A stretch of 64,000 nt of DNA, taken from NCBI RefSeq assembly GCF_009908165.1, contig NZ_JAAAUC010000012.1, positions 1 to 64,000 on the forward strand, read 5' to 3'. The position numbers and the translations under genes were made by a program. This document shows positions 53,598-64,000 of the stretch, one piece after another (the stretch's first letter is position 1; the number at the start of each line of letters is the position of its first letter). A model generated the notes under the pieces. That model worked only from the letters and a program-made list of their open reading frames with translations. It was not told the DNA's origin and did no database searches. Source of the DNA: Frigidibacter albus. Its GTDB lineage: Bacteria > Pseudomonadota > Alphaproteobacteria > Rhodobacterales > Rhodobacteraceae.

Positions 53598-54254
53598 TCA
53601 GGGTTTCAGGCGGCCGGGTTCGTCGGCGCGCAGATAGGCCTCCTGCTCGGGCGTCAGGGCGACCTTTTCGAAGCCGGTGATCATCGGGCGCACATGTTCG
53701 CGAAAGCCGTGGCCGATGGTCAGCAGATAGACATGCACCACCACGAAGGCGGCGATGGCGAAACCGGCGAGGACATGCAGGTTCGCCACCAGCCACAGCC
53801 CCTGCCCGCCGGGATCGAGATGCATCCAGACCCCGTGCAGCAGATAGACGATGCCCGTGCTCCAGATCGCGGGGAACAGCACCAGCTTCAGTGCGAGGTA
53901 GGAGACGGCCTGCAGCGGGTTGTGGCGGCGGCGCAGGCGTTTCTGGTAGGGATGCTCCTCGCCCCGGAACACCCCCCAGGCGTAGAAGCGCAGCACGGCG
54001 CGCAGCCCGGTGCGGGTGGGGATGAACTGCCGCCAGGCGCCGGTGGTGAACAGCCAGAAGGTGGCGAAGGCCCAGAGCAGAAGCAGCGCCAGCGCGGCGG
54101 CGGTATGTACGACCACCGCCGCCTTGAACGGGATCAGCGTATGCAGCCCCATCACCCGCAGCCCGGTGAAGAGCAGGATGAAGATCGAGGCGACCTGTGA
54201 CCAGTGCCAGACCCGGTTGAAGACCGAATAGACCTTGACCAGACGTTCAGCCAT
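53598..54254 (-). CDS. Cytochrome b561-type membrane subunit, partner of octaheme cytochrome
   Basis: A 218-residue protein with four membrane helices (about residues 16-36, 45-68, 113-140, 155-178). Histidines suited to b-heme ligation lie in FNRVWHWSQ, VVVHTAAAL, YLLHGVWMHLD, NLHVLAGF and VHVYLLTIGH, as in formate dehydrogenase gamma or Ni/Fe-hydrogenase cytochrome b subunits. It overlaps the octaheme gene by 8 bases and follows it, so it probably passes electrons between the quinone pool and the multiheme protein. Confidence 0.88.
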   Translation of the reverse strand: MAERLVKVYSVFNRVWHWSQVASIFILLFTGLRVMGLHTLIPFKAAVVVHTAAALALLLLWAFATFWLFTTGAWRQFIPTRTGLRAVLRFYAWGVFRGEEHPYQKRLRRRHNPLQAVSYLALKLVLFPAIWSTGIVYLLHGVWMHLDPGGQGLWLVANLHVLAGFAIAAFVVVHVYLLTIGHGFREHVRPMITGFEKVALTPEQEAYLRADEPGRLKP

Positions 54255-55920
54255 GATGGCCCCCTTTCCCGCCTTCGCGGCGGATCAGCCGCAGCGCGCC
54301 ATGCACGCCCACCCCCGCCAGCGCCGCCAGCAGCAGCGCGAGCCCGATGCGCCCGCCGAGCGGCGTGCCGGTGCCGGGCATGTAGATCCCGGCGACATCG
54401 GCCAGCCGCCCGTCCGGCGCATGGCAGGACTGGCAGTCGAGCGCATCCGCGGCCGGGGCGACCATGTGGGTGATCGGCCAGTACATATGGGTATCCACGA
54501 AGCCGAACTGGCCGGAATACTCGGCGCCGACATAGTCCATCGCCGCCTGGATCGACTTGCCCCAGTCGAAATTCGTCCAGAAGGCGGTTTCGGTTTTCGG
54601 GCCCCAGACCTGGGTATGGACCAGCCGGTTCAGCACCGTGTCATAGGCCTGCCGCCCCTCCATCCGCTTGAAGGGCCAGATCCGGCTGGCCGGGTCCTCG
54701 CGCGCGCCTTGGACGCTGTTGATCTCGACCACGGCCGAGGGGTCGATTGTGGTGTCGGCCGTGGTGTAGCGGACCTGGCCGTTGAACCAAGCATAGACCG
54801 GCACCACGTTCTCGGCCCAGTCGAAATCGCCCTTGGTCGAAAGGTAGGTGTGCAGCGCCTCGCCGTCGGACTGGGTGAAGCCGTCGATGCTGTAGGGCTT
54901 GCCATCCTTCAGCCGGCCGGCGGTGGACCAGTCCCAGACGGTCTTGGTGGCGACGCCGCCGCGGGCAAACTCGGGGATATGGCAGGTCTGGCAGGCGATG
55001 CGGTCGGCATGGTCATTCAGCTTCAGCCCGATCAGCGTCGGCTTGTGCGGCTTGGCGGAATGGCAGCTTTCGCAGGTGGCGACGTCGCGGCGCATCCCCG
55101 GGTCGGGCAAGCCCCTGGCATCATGCGCCAGCACGTCATAGCGGCTGCCGGCGACCTTGTGGCGGTCCGACACATGGCAGGTGTCGCAGGTGAAATTGGG
55201 CCCGTCGGCCGACATATGCACATCGGTGGCGCGGGACGGGGCCAGCAGCGCCGAGGACAGGTCGCCATGCTTGACGTTGTCGCCGCCGCCGCCGTTGAAA
55301 TGGCAGTTGCCGCAATTGTCGCGCCCGGGCGGCCCCACCGATTGCGCGGCGCGGGCCAGATCGACGGGCCAGGCATCGGCGCCGGTGATGGTTTTCGCGT
55401 CTGCGGGAACCGGGTCCAGCGGCGGGTGGCCGGCCAAGTTGTCGGCCTTGGCATATTGGCCCGAGCGGTCGTGGCAGGCGAGGCAATCGACCTGCGCGGG
55501 GTTGGTCGGGGCGGGCTCGCGCACATCGTCCCAGCCATAGCCGGCATGGCAGGAGGTGCAGCGCTGTTCATTCGCCGCGACATTGCCGCAGAAGGAGTTG
55601 ATGACGCTGGCCTTGCCAAGCCGGGTTCCGGTGCCGGGTTGGGTGTAATCCCAAGTCCAGTGCAGCGAATGCATCACCTGATCCGAAGCCTCGGTGTGGC
55701 AGGACAGGCAGGCGGCCGTCACCTCGGGGCCCGACGCAAAGGATTGCTGCAGGATCTTGAACTTGGAATGGTCGGCCGTGCTGGCCGAGGCCATGGGAGA
55801 TTGGGCCGCGCCCGGGGGCGAGGTTGGTGCCGCCGTCTCTTCCCCGGACTGGCCAAGGCATGGCCCGCCCGCCAGGGCCGCCGCCAGGATGAGGGCGATC
55901 CTCCGCTTCGATATGCGCAT
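54247..55920 (-). CDS. Octaheme c-type cytochrome, tetrathionate reductase (OTR) family
   Basis: A 557-residue exported protein: signal peptide (residues 1-23), eight CxxCH heme sites (Cys at about 71, 121, 146, 203, 245, 283, 310, 496) and a C-terminal membrane helix (about 522-543) with a basic His-rich end. The order and the CLACHDRSGQYAK stretch (third CxxCH followed by a Lys near 158) match octaheme tetrathionate reductase, where a lysine binds the active-site heme. OTR enzymes also reduce nitrite and hydroxylamine in vitro, so the physiological substrate is open. The C-terminal anchor and the overlapping cytochrome b gene suggest a quinol-linked complex. Confidence 0.88.
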   Translation of the reverse strand: MRISKRRIALILAAALAGGPCLGQSGEETAAPTSPPGAAQSPMASASTADHSKFKILQQSFASGPEVTAACLSCHTEASDQVMHSLHWTWDYTQPGTGTRLGKASVINSFCGNVAANEQRCTSCHAGYGWDDVREPAPTNPAQVDCLACHDRSGQYAKADNLAGHPPLDPVPADAKTITGADAWPVDLARAAQSVGPPGRDNCGNCHFNGGGGDNVKHGDLSSALLAPSRATDVHMSADGPNFTCDTCHVSDRHKVAGSRYDVLAHDARGLPDPGMRRDVATCESCHSAKPHKPTLIGLKLNDHADRIACQTCHIPEFARGGVATKTVWDWSTAGRLKDGKPYSIDGFTQSDGEALHTYLSTKGDFDWAENVVPVYAWFNGQVRYTTADTTIDPSAVVEINSVQGAREDPASRIWPFKRMEGRQAYDTVLNRLVHTQVWGPKTETAFWTNFDWGKSIQAAMDYVGAEYSGQFGFVDTHMYWPITHMVAPAADALDCQSCHAPDGRLADVAGIYMPGTGTPLGGRIGLALLLAALAGVGVHGALRLIRREGGKGGHHG

Positions 55921-56134
55921 CGCGGCTCCGTTCTTGCGTGTAGCTGGATTGGAGCGCGTTTCCAGACATGCAAGTTATGAGATATATTGTTGCGTGCCTA
56001 GTCCTGATGGCCACGGGCGGCGGGGCATCGCGTCACACCCCGCCGGGGGGCCGGGGGACCGAAGAAAGCGGTTGCACCCCACCCGCGTTTCGCGGCCAAG
56101 TCGGGGCTGCCCCTGCCCGCCTGAAAGGACCGCC

Positions 56135-57064
56135 ATGAAACGCATCTGCCACCTGATCGGAGCGCCGGTCGATTCGGGCCAGCGCCGTCCCGGATGCCTG
56201 ATGGGGCCTGCGGCCTACCGCGTGGCGGGGCTGGCGCGGATGCTGGGCGACCTGGGGCACGAGGTCGAGGACCGGGGCGATGTGGCGCTCCCCGTCCTGC
56301 GCGAGGTGAGCTGCGAGAACCCCGCCGTGCATTCGTTGGCGGAAACAGTGGGCTGGACCGAGGCGCTGTCGGCCGCGGGCCGGGCGGCGCTGGCCGAGGG
56401 CGGCTTTCCGATCTTCCTCGGCGGCGATCATTCCTTGTCGCTGGGGTCCGTGGCCGGGGTCGCGGCCCATGCGCAGGGCGCCGGGCGGCCGCTGTTCCTG
56501 CTGTGGCTGGACGCGCATACCGATTTCCACACGCCGCTGACGACGCAATCGGGCAACCTGCATGGGACGCCCGTGGCCTATATCGCCGGGCGGGACGGGT
56601 TCGCGGGTTTCCCCGATTTCCCCGCGCCGCTGCCGCCCGGGAATATCTGCCTTTATGGCATCCGCTCGGTGGACCCCGAGGAACATGCTGCGCTGCAGGC
56701 CGGGCAGATCGACATCAGGGATATGCGGGTGCTGGACGAATATGGCATCGTCGCGCCGCTGCGGGCATTCCTGGAGGAAGTGCATGCGGCGGAGGGGATG
56801 CTGCATGTCAGCCTTGATGTGGATTTCCTCGATCCCTCGATCGCGCCGGCTGTCGGCACCACGGTTCCGGGCGGCACCACCTTCCGCGAGGCGCATCTGG
56901 TGATGGAGCTGCTGCACGAAAGCGGGCTGGTGACCTCGCTGGATCTGGTAGAGCTGAACCCGTTCCTCGATGAGCGCGGGCGCACGGCGCGGCTGATGGT
57001 GGATCTGGTCGCCAGCCTGATGGGGCGCAAGGTGTTCGACCGGCCCACCCGCAGCTACGGCTGA
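56135..57064 (+). CDS. rocF: Arginase (ureohydrolase family)
   Basis: A 309-residue Mn2+ enzyme cleaving arginine to ornithine and urea. Metal-binding motifs are seen: GGDHSLSLGS, WLDAHTDFHTP and SLDVDFLDPSIAP, with ELNPFLDERGRTA near the end. The N-terminus IGAPVDSGQRRPGCLMGPAAYR matches arginase rather than agmatinase. AAAGGA lies before the ATG at 56135. The ornithine it releases could feed ornithine-lipid synthesis by the olsBA genes just downstream (convergent), or proline metabolism. The 213-base upstream spacer carries an AT-rich patch (GAGATATATTGTTG) that may be the promoter. Confidence 0.92.
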   Translation: MKRICHLIGAPVDSGQRRPGCLMGPAAYRVAGLARMLGDLGHEVEDRGDVALPVLREVSCENPAVHSLAETVGWTEALSAAGRAALAEGGFPIFLGGDHSLSLGSVAGVAAHAQGAGRPLFLLWLDAHTDFHTPLTTQSGNLHGTPVAYIAGRDGFAGFPDFPAPLPPGNICLYGIRSVDPEEHAALQAGQIDIRDMRVLDEYGIVAPLRAFLEEVHAAEGMLHVSLDVDFLDPSIAPAVGTTVPGGTTFREAHLVMELLHESGLVTSLDLVELNPFLDERGRTARLMVDLVASLMGRKVFDRPTRSYG

Positions 57065-57071
57065 CGCGCAG

Positions 57072-57899
57072 CTACGGCTGACCGAGCGCTTCCGTGAGGG
57101 GTGCGCGCACCGCGGCCTCGGCGGTGGCGCAGAGCTGTTTGCGCCCCGCAAATTCGGCGGCGGCGAGCGGGGGGTGGAAGATCACCTCGGCCCGGGCGCG
57201 GCGCGGGCTGGCCATCAGCTTGAGGAGATGCGGGCCGAAGGCCATGTCGCCCCACCAGCCAAGGAAGCGCGGATCCTGACCCGCTGGTGCGTGGTAGATC
57301 ACCGTGACCGGCTGGATATGGATGGCGCGGAGGCCTTCGGTGAAGAAGGCGGCAAACAGTGTCGGCTTGAAGGGCAGCACCCGGCGGCCATCGGTGGAGG
57401 TGCCTTCGGGGAAGAACAGCAGCCGGTGGTTTGCGCGAAGGCGCGCCTCGAACAGGGCCTGCTGGTCCCTCGCCTCGCGCGGGTCGCGGGTGATGAACAC
57501 GGTGCCGGTGGCGCGGGCCAGCCAGCCGATGCCGGGCCAGCCTGCCACCTCGGATTTCGACACGAAATAGACGCGGTCGCAGGCGTTGAGGGTGAAGATG
57601 TCGAGCCAGCTGGAATGGTTGGCGACGATGCCGCCCGGCTCGCGCATCGGCTTGCCCCGGACTGTCAGCCGGATGCCGAGGATCGCCAGCGCGGCGCGGC
57701 AGACGGCTTGGGTGATGTAAGGGGTCACCGGGCGGCCGAGGCCGCAGAGCGCGCGTTCGGGCAGGCGCAGGAGCAGCAGCAGCACAAGGCCGCCATAGGT
57801 CAGCACCAGCAACAGCGGGGCGCGCAGGGCGACCAGCAGCCAGCCAGGCGCGCCGATGCGGGGCGCGGGGGGCGTGTCATCGTCGCGCCAGGTGACCAT
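57072..57899 (-). CDS. olsA: OlsA-type O-acyltransferase (1-acyl-sn-glycerol-3-phosphate acyltransferase family)
   Basis: A 275-residue membrane-associated acyltransferase: a hydrophobic helix (residues 27-50), the H-x4-D box NHSSWLD and the FPEGTSTDG motif. It acylates lyso-ornithine lipid in the second step of ornithine-lipid synthesis (from family knowledge), and the adjacent olsB gene supports that over ordinary PlsC. The start at 57899, 9 bases after the olsB stop, is chosen because upstream residues are a shadow of olsB. Confidence 0.88.
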   Translation of the reverse strand: MVTWRDDDTPPAPRIGAPGWLLVALRAPLLLVLTYGGLVLLLLLRLPERALCGLGRPVTPYITQAVCRAALAILGIRLTVRGKPMREPGGIVANHSSWLDIFTLNACDRVYFVSKSEVAGWPGIGWLARATGTVFITRDPREARDQQALFEARLRANHRLLFFPEGTSTDGRRVLPFKPTLFAAFFTEGLRAIHIQPVTVIYHAPAGQDPRFLGWWGDMAFGPHLLKLMASPRRARAEVIFHPPLAAAEFAGRKQLCATAEAAVRAPLTEALGQP

Positions 57900-57907
57900 C
57901 TGCGGCG

Positions 57908-58708
57908 TCAGGCCCGCGCGTCGAACTTGCGGGTGTAGAAGCCCTTGTGCTTTTCGCTCATCGCCGTGGTGTCCATCAGCAGGCAGACATCGGTGGTGTT
58001 GAACGGGCGGTCGATGAAGGCATCCTCGCCGACGAAACCGCCAAGCCGCAGATAGGCCTTGATCAGCGCCGGCATCGCCACCATCGCCGCCTTGCGGTCC
58101 AGCTGATCCGCGGGCACCAGGTCCATGCGCTGCGCATGTTCGGGCAGCGCGCGCACCCGCAGCGCCTCGGGCGCAAGGTGGTGGTGGTGCAGCCAGGACA
58201 GCGGCAGTTTCAGCGCCTCGATATCGGTGCCGTGGAAGCTGGCGACGCCGAACAGCACCTCGATACCGAGGTCGAGCACGTAATCGGCCAGCCCGTTCCA
58301 CAGCAGGAACATCGCCGGGCCGCCGCGATAGTCGCGGTGAACGCAGGAGCGGCCGAGTTCCAGCAGCCGCCGGCCCGAGGCGCGCAAAGCGGTCAGGTCA
58401 TATTCGCCGTCGCAGTAGAAGCGCCCGAACTCTGCCGCGCGCTCGCCCGGCAGCAGCCGGTAGACGCCGACGACATGGTCGAGCGCGGCAGCATCACGGC
58501 GGGTGTCGATGAGGACGAGATGGTCATAGACCGGGTCGAACTCGTCGCGTTCGAGCCGCTGGGTGTGGTCGACCAGCGGGCCGTCGCCGCCAAGCTCCTC
58601 GACGAAGACGCCATAGCGCAGGCGCTGCGCGGCAAGAAGGTCGCGGTCCTCGATCGCCAGGCGGATCACGAAGGGCGAGGTTTCGGGCGTCGTCGGATCG
58701 GGCGTCAT
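57908..58708 (-). CDS. olsB: OlsB-type L-ornithine N(alpha)-acyltransferase (GNAT, hemolysin-like)
   Basis: A 266-residue GNAT-fold enzyme that attaches 3-hydroxyacyl chains to ornithine. Seen: AAQRLRYGVFVEELGGDG near residue 25, the RRLLELGRSCVHRDYRGG core and FGVASFHGTD, all typical of the OlsB/hemolysin family. The start at 58708 has AGG five bases upstream. It forms an operon with olsA, giving membrane ornithine lipids, which do not need phosphate. Confidence 0.92.
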   Translation of the reverse strand: MTPDPTTPETSPFVIRLAIEDRDLLAAQRLRYGVFVEELGGDGPLVDHTQRLERDEFDPVYDHLVLIDTRRDAAALDHVVGVYRLLPGERAAEFGRFYCDGEYDLTALRASGRRLLELGRSCVHRDYRGGPAMFLLWNGLADYVLDLGIEVLFGVASFHGTDIEALKLPLSWLHHHHLAPEALRVRALPEHAQRMDLVPADQLDRKAAMVAMPALIKAYLRLGGFVGEDAFIDRPFNTTDVCLLMDTTAMSEKHKGFYTRKFDARA

Positions 58709-58880
58709 GGCACCTGCTTCTGCGGCGCCCGGCGGTCCTGTGGACCCTCGCCGGGCAGGTGGCGCGGTTGTAGGCGGCTGCCGATGGATTTGCAACCGCG
58801 ACGCATTGGCCGGCCTGCGGCGGGCTTGGTTGACACGCGGCCCGGTTGTGCTAGCGTTTCAGTATTCAGCTTTGGGTAAG

Positions 58881-59057
58881 TCATTGAGCATGTGGCACAA
58901 GCAGCAATTCAACTCGCGTTCCCTCGATGACGACCTTGCCAGCATGTTCGAAATTCACCGTGATCCTGTCGCCGATCCGCGACTGCACCTGGCCAAGGCC
59001 CCAGTCGGGCTGGCCGGGGTGACGCACCAGCATTCCGGGTTCGAGGATCGCGTTCAT
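58881..59057 (-). CDS. DUF3553 family small protein
   Basis: A 58-residue protein starting MNAILEPGMLVRHP, with DWGLGQVQSRIGDRITVNFE, the signature of DUF3553. It resembles a small SH3-like or CarD/TRCF-type barrel related to parts of transcription-coupled repair proteins. AAGGA lies eight bases before the ATG. It is divergent from chpT, with 34 bases between starts. Function unknown. Confidence 0.88.
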   Translation of the reverse strand: MNAILEPGMLVRHPGQPDWGLGQVQSRIGDRITVNFEHAGKVVIEGTRVELLLVPHAQ

Positions 59058-59091
59058 CGGGGCCGTCCTTCCGTCGTCTGCGGGCCGCGCC

Positions 59092-59691
59092 ATGCCGGAT
59101 GACGGGCCGGACCTGACCGCGCTGCTGGGATCGCGGATTTGCCATGACCTTATCAGCCCCCTGGGCGCAATCGGCAACGGGGTAGAGCTGCTGGCGATGG
59201 CGGGCACGGCCGCGGGGCCAGAGATGGCGCTGATCGCGGACAGCGTGGCGAGTGCCAAGGCCCGGATCCGCTTCTTCCGCATCGCCTTTGGCGCGGCGGC
59301 CCCCGACCACCGGCTGGGCCGGCCCGAGATTCTGGCGGTGATCGAGGGCATGACGCGGGGCGGCAAGCTGGCGATCGACTGGCATCCAGAGGGCGATCAG
59401 GCGCGGCGCGAGGTGAAGCTGGCCTTCCTGGGACTGCAATGCCTGGAAAGCGCCCTGCCCTGGGGCGGGCGGGTCAGCGTGCAGCGGGTGGGGGCCGGCT
59501 GGCTGCTGCGGGCCGAGGCGCAGCGGGTGAAGGCCGATGCCGCGCTGTGGGCAGTGCTGGCGGGTGAGGGCTGCCCGTCCGAGGTCAGCGCGGCGCAGGT
59601 TCATTTCGCGCTGATGCCGGTCGAGGCGGCGCGGCAGGGACGCAAGGTGCAGGCCGATCCGGCCGAGACCGGGATCAGCCTGCGGTTCTAG
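59092..59691 (+). CDS. chpT: Histidine phosphotransferase ChpT
   Basis: A 199-residue protein with the dimerisation helix motif SRICHDLISPLGAIGNGVEL (phospho-accepting His18) and a degenerate HATPase-like C-terminal domain (about 80-195) that lacks an ATP site. ChpT relays phosphate from the hybrid kinase CckA to CtrA. In Rhodobacterales this relay controls motility and gene-transfer-agent release, which links it with the endolysin/holin pair at 2.3-3.4 kb. A GTG or ATG further upstream is not needed. Confidence 0.9.
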   Translation: MPDDGPDLTALLGSRICHDLISPLGAIGNGVELLAMAGTAAGPEMALIADSVASAKARIRFFRIAFGAAAPDHRLGRPEILAVIEGMTRGGKLAIDWHPEGDQARREVKLAFLGLQCLESALPWGGRVSVQRVGAGWLLRAEAQRVKADAALWAVLAGEGCPSEVSAAQVHFALMPVEAARQGRKVQADPAETGISLRF

Positions 59692-59718
59692 GCGCCCTGC
59701 CCTCAGGTTCGGCCGCGC

Positions 59719-60984
59719 CTATGCCCGAATGGTGCCGTCGCCGACCACCAGATACTTGAAGCTGGTCAGCTGCTCGGCCCCGACCGGCCCGCGCGCATGC
59801 AGCTTGCCGGTGGCGATGCCGATCTCGGCGCCCATGCCGAACTCGCCGCCATCGGCAAACTGTGTCGAGGCATTGCGGATCAGGATCGCCGAATCGAGCC
59901 GCTGGAAGAAGCGCGCGGCGGCGCTATCATTCTCGGTCAGGATCGCCTCGGTATGCTGGCTGCCATAGTGCCGGATATGGGCGATGGCCCCGTCCACCCC
60001 GTCCACCAGCCGGGCGGCGATGATCATGTCGAGGAACTCGCGGCCGAAGTCGTCGGGCTGCGCTTTGACGGTGCCGGGGATGCCGGCCAGCTCGCCCTCG
60101 GCGCGCACCTCGACCCCGGCGGCCAAGAGATCCTCGATGAGGATGGCGCCGTGCCGGGCGAAGAAGGCGCGGTCGATCAGCAGGCATTCGGCCGCGCCGC
60201 AGATGCCGGTGCGGCGGGTCTTGGCGTTCAGCACCACGCGGCGGGCCTTTTCCAGATCGGCATCGGCATCGGCATAGACATGGCAGATGCCTTCGAGATG
60301 CGCGAAGACCGGCACCCGCGCCTCGGCCTGCACGAGGCCGACGAGGCCCTTGCCGCCGCGGGGCACGATCACGTCGATATGGGCGACCATGCGCAGCATT
60401 TCCGTGACCGCCGCCCGGTCACGGGTGGGGACAAGCTGGATCGCGGCTTGCGGAAGCCCCGCTTGCCGCAGGCCCTCCACCAGGCAGTCATGGATCGCGG
60501 TCGAGGAATGGAAGCTTTCGGACCCGCCGCGCAGGATCACGGCATTGCCGGATTTCAGGCACAGCGCGCCGGCATCGGCGGTGACATTGGGGCGGCTTTC
60601 ATAGATGACCCCGATGACGCCGATGGGGGTGCGCACCCGGCGGATGTTGAGGCCCGTGGCCATGTCCCAGTCGGCGATCACCTCGCCCACGGGGTCGCGC
60701 TGCCCGGCCACCGCGCGCAGGCCATCGGCCATGCCGCGGATGCGCGCCTCGGTCAGTTCCAGCCGGTCCAGCATCGCGGGCGACAGGCCCTTGTCGCGGC
60801 CATAGGCCATGTCCTTCGCATTGGCCTCGAGGATCTGCGCGCGGCGGTCCCAGACGGCCTCGGCAGCCGCGGTCAGTGCCAGCGCCTTCGCCTCGGCCGG
60901 GGCAAAGGCCAGCTCGGCGGCGGCGGCGCGGGCGGCGCGGCCGATCGCCTCCATCGTGGCGGCAATGCTGTCCATGTCCTTCAT
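59719..60984 (-). CDS. proA: Gamma-glutamyl phosphate reductase
   Basis: A 421-residue NADPH-dependent enzyme, second step of proline synthesis. Seen: [26 protein letters not shown] across the coenzyme site, [13 protein letters not shown]-like [13 protein letters not shown], and the catalytic Cys in [16 protein letters not shown] lies six bases before the ATG at 60984. It follows proB by 68 bases. Confidence 0.97.
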   Translation of the reverse strand: MKDMDSIAATMEAIGRAARAAAAELAFAPAEAKALALTAAAEAVWDRRAQILEANAKDMAYGRDKGLSPAMLDRLELTEARIRGMADGLRAVAGQRDPVGEVIADWDMATGLNIRRVRTPIGVIGVIYESRPNVTADAGALCLKSGNAVILRGGSESFHSSTAIHDCLVEGLRQAGLPQAAIQLVPTRDRAAVTEMLRMVAHIDVIVPRGGKGLVGLVQAEARVPVFAHLEGICHVYADADADLEKARRVVLNAKTRRTGICGAAECLLIDRAFFARHGAILIEDLLAAGVEVRAEGELAGIPGTVKAQPDDFGREFLDMIIAARLVDGVDGAIAHIRHYGSQHTEAILTENDSAAARFFQRLDSAILIRNASTQFADGGEFGMGAEIGIATGKLHARGPVGAEQLTSFKYLVVGDGTIRA

Positions 60985-61052
60985 CGGCCCCTCCTTTGGC
61001 AGGCAATCCCCAGCTTGTTCGCACCGCGCGGGCAGCGCAACCCGGAAGCTGC

Positions 61053-63202
<2,150 letters not shown>

Positions 63203-63284
63203 TCAGCTTTCAGGTAAGGTCGGGAACAGGCGATAGACCCGTTGCGCGCAGGGATCAAGCGTTGCGGGGGATGAGAGGGGGAAA

Positions 63285-63403
63285 GGGGGGCCGTCTGCCC
63301 CCCTCTTGGCCGTGCGGGCCAATTCACCCCCCGAGGATATTTGGAAAAGGCAAAGCACAAGAGCCACCCTGCCCCTTTGCCTTTTCCAAATATCCTGCGG
63401 GGG
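63285..63403. repeat. Large intergenic inverted repeat with GGATATTT (family 2, copy 3)
   Basis: GGGGGGCCGTCTGCCCCCC at 63285-63303, then a perfect 21-bp inverted repeat: left arm 63335-63355 (GGATATTTGG...GGCAAAG) and right arm 63375-63395 (CTTTGCC...ATATCC), loop of 19 bases, flanked by C-run and G-run that extend the pairing. It lies between obgE and the GNAT gene and likely terminates the latter. Confidence 0.8.
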
Positions 63404-63444
63404 GAGCCCGCAGGGCGTGGGGGGCGCAAAGCCCCCCTTCTTGG

Positions 63445-63999
63445 TCAGCCCATCTTGCGCAGGTAGGTCCAGGTCGGGACCCTTGCGCCGCGGGCGACGG
63501 ACCAGCTTTCGGCATCCCCAAGATAGGCGAAGCCGCAATTGGACAGGACGCGGGCCGAGACCGGGGCATCCTGGAACACCTCGGCGAAGAGGGTGCGCGA
63601 GCGGTGCGGATTGGCGGCGACCAGGGCCGCGACAGCCTCGGAGGCGAAGCCGGTGTTCCAGAAGGCAGGCGCCACCCAGAAGCCGACTTCGGACTGGTCG
63701 CGCTCCATATGCGTCAGCGAGACCAGACCCAGCACTTCGGCCAGACCATGGGCCGAGCCGTCCAGCGCCCAGACATCCTCATGCGCGGCGCCCGCCGCCG
63801 GAGTGCCAGCCGCCGGGGTGCCGGTGACGCGGGCGATGAACGCCTCGGTCGCGCCGGGGGGCAGCGGATGCGGGATCGCGCGGGTGCCCTCGGCGACGCG
63901 GCGGTCGGCGGTGTACATCGAGATCAGCCCGGCATCGGAGCGGCGCAGCGGGCGCAGCACGAAACGCTCCGCCGGGATCACCTGCGGGGCGGCCGTCGC
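63445..63999 (-). CDS. GNAT family N-acetyltransferase, 5' end probably outside the window
   Basis: The frame is open to the window edge; 185 codons are visible. It shows ERFVLRPLRRSDAGLI at the N-terminus, then VGFWVAPAFWNTGFASEAVAALV (acetyl-CoA loop; beta-bulge region), and LSNCGFAYLGDAESWSVA at the end, matching the RimJ/RimL-like GNAT branch. The only internal start near the conserved N-terminus is a GTG at 63981, and related proteins begin a few residues earlier, so the true start is likely just beyond 64000. Substrate unknown. Confidence 0.85.
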   Translation of the reverse strand, partial: ATAAPQVIPAERFVLRPLRRSDAGLISMYTADRRVAEGTRAIPHPLPPGATEAFIARVTGTPAAGTPAAGAAHEDVWALDGSAHGLAEVLGLVSLTHMERDQSEVGFWVAPAFWNTGFASEAVAALVAANPHRSRTLFAEVFQDAPVSARVLSNCGFAYLGDAESWSVARGARVPTWTYLRKMG

Positions 64000-64000
64000 G

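Overview
The window is a GC-rich chromosomal segment, almost certainly from an alphaproteobacterium of the Rhodobacteraceae (Rhodobacter/Gemmobacter/Tabrizicola-like; genus not resolved). The evidence is a ChpT phosphotransferase, an IalB-family protein, an olsBA ornithine-lipid pair, a GTTC-N7-GTTC LexA box, a gene-transfer-agent-type endolysin/holin pair, and tandem type I gap genes with a microprotein between them. No rRNA, tRNA, CRISPR array, transposase or prophage block was seen.

Layout. 1-3.4 kb: 5' part of a crotonase-domain gene, a DksA-type zinc finger gene, a split YeeE/YedE sulfur transporter, then an endolysin-holin pair. 3.4-7.6 kb (minus strand): ccmE, argC, an AT-richer orphan membrane gene, murI and an acyltransferase. 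7.7-12.4 kb: a fused indolepyruvate:ferredoxin oxidoreductase, a divergent LysR gene and a candidate small RNA. 12.5-16.4 kb: an exported acidic protein, purL, a BolA-family gene and grxD. 16.4-20.1 kb: a lysozyme-inhibitor-like protein, zapA, a coiled-coil gene and tkt. 20.2-28.1 kb: a secreted Ig-like protein, a DUF808 protein, gap-microprotein-gap, a Na+/H+ antiporter with a cNMP domain, coaD and a CBS protein. 28.5-34.3 kb: a LysR gene and a valine-catabolic cluster (mmsA, acyl-CoA dehydrogenase, 3-hydroxyisobutyryl-CoA hydrolase, mmsB). 34.4-40.8 kb: DUF2892 protein, DEAD-box helicase, OmpA-type protein, a second AT-richer orphan, CorC-type protein and a rhodanese. 41-48 kb: uvrA behind a LexA box, a DUF4105 protein, a secreted protein, a HerA-like ATPase, two candidate small RNAs and an IalB protein. 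48-53.4 kb: ketoacyl synthase, ACP, lpxD, L,D-transpeptidase and a DUF882 protein (cell envelope). 53.6-57 kb: b-type cytochrome plus membrane-anchored octaheme cytochrome c, and an arginase. 57-64 kb: olsA/olsB, DUF3553, chpT, proA-proB-obgE and a partial GNAT gene.

Most genes are ordinary core genes. The less ordinary content lies between them: (i) two similar candidate small RNAs, each with an exposed CCTCCC (anti-Shine-Dalgarno) segment before a GGCCG/CGGCC terminator, plus a third compact candidate with its own promoter; (ii) a dispersed structured repeat of about 165 bp (three full copies, two fragments); (iii) a second GC-rich intergenic palindrome family (GGGGGGCCGTCTGCCCCCC with CCGAGGATATTT); (iv) palindromic operators before the endolysin, indolepyruvate oxidoreductase, gap and mmsA genes; and (v) two AT-richer orphan membrane-protein genes that look horizontally acquired. 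The endolysin/holin pair and chpT may belong to the same CtrA-dependent gene-transfer-agent circuit.
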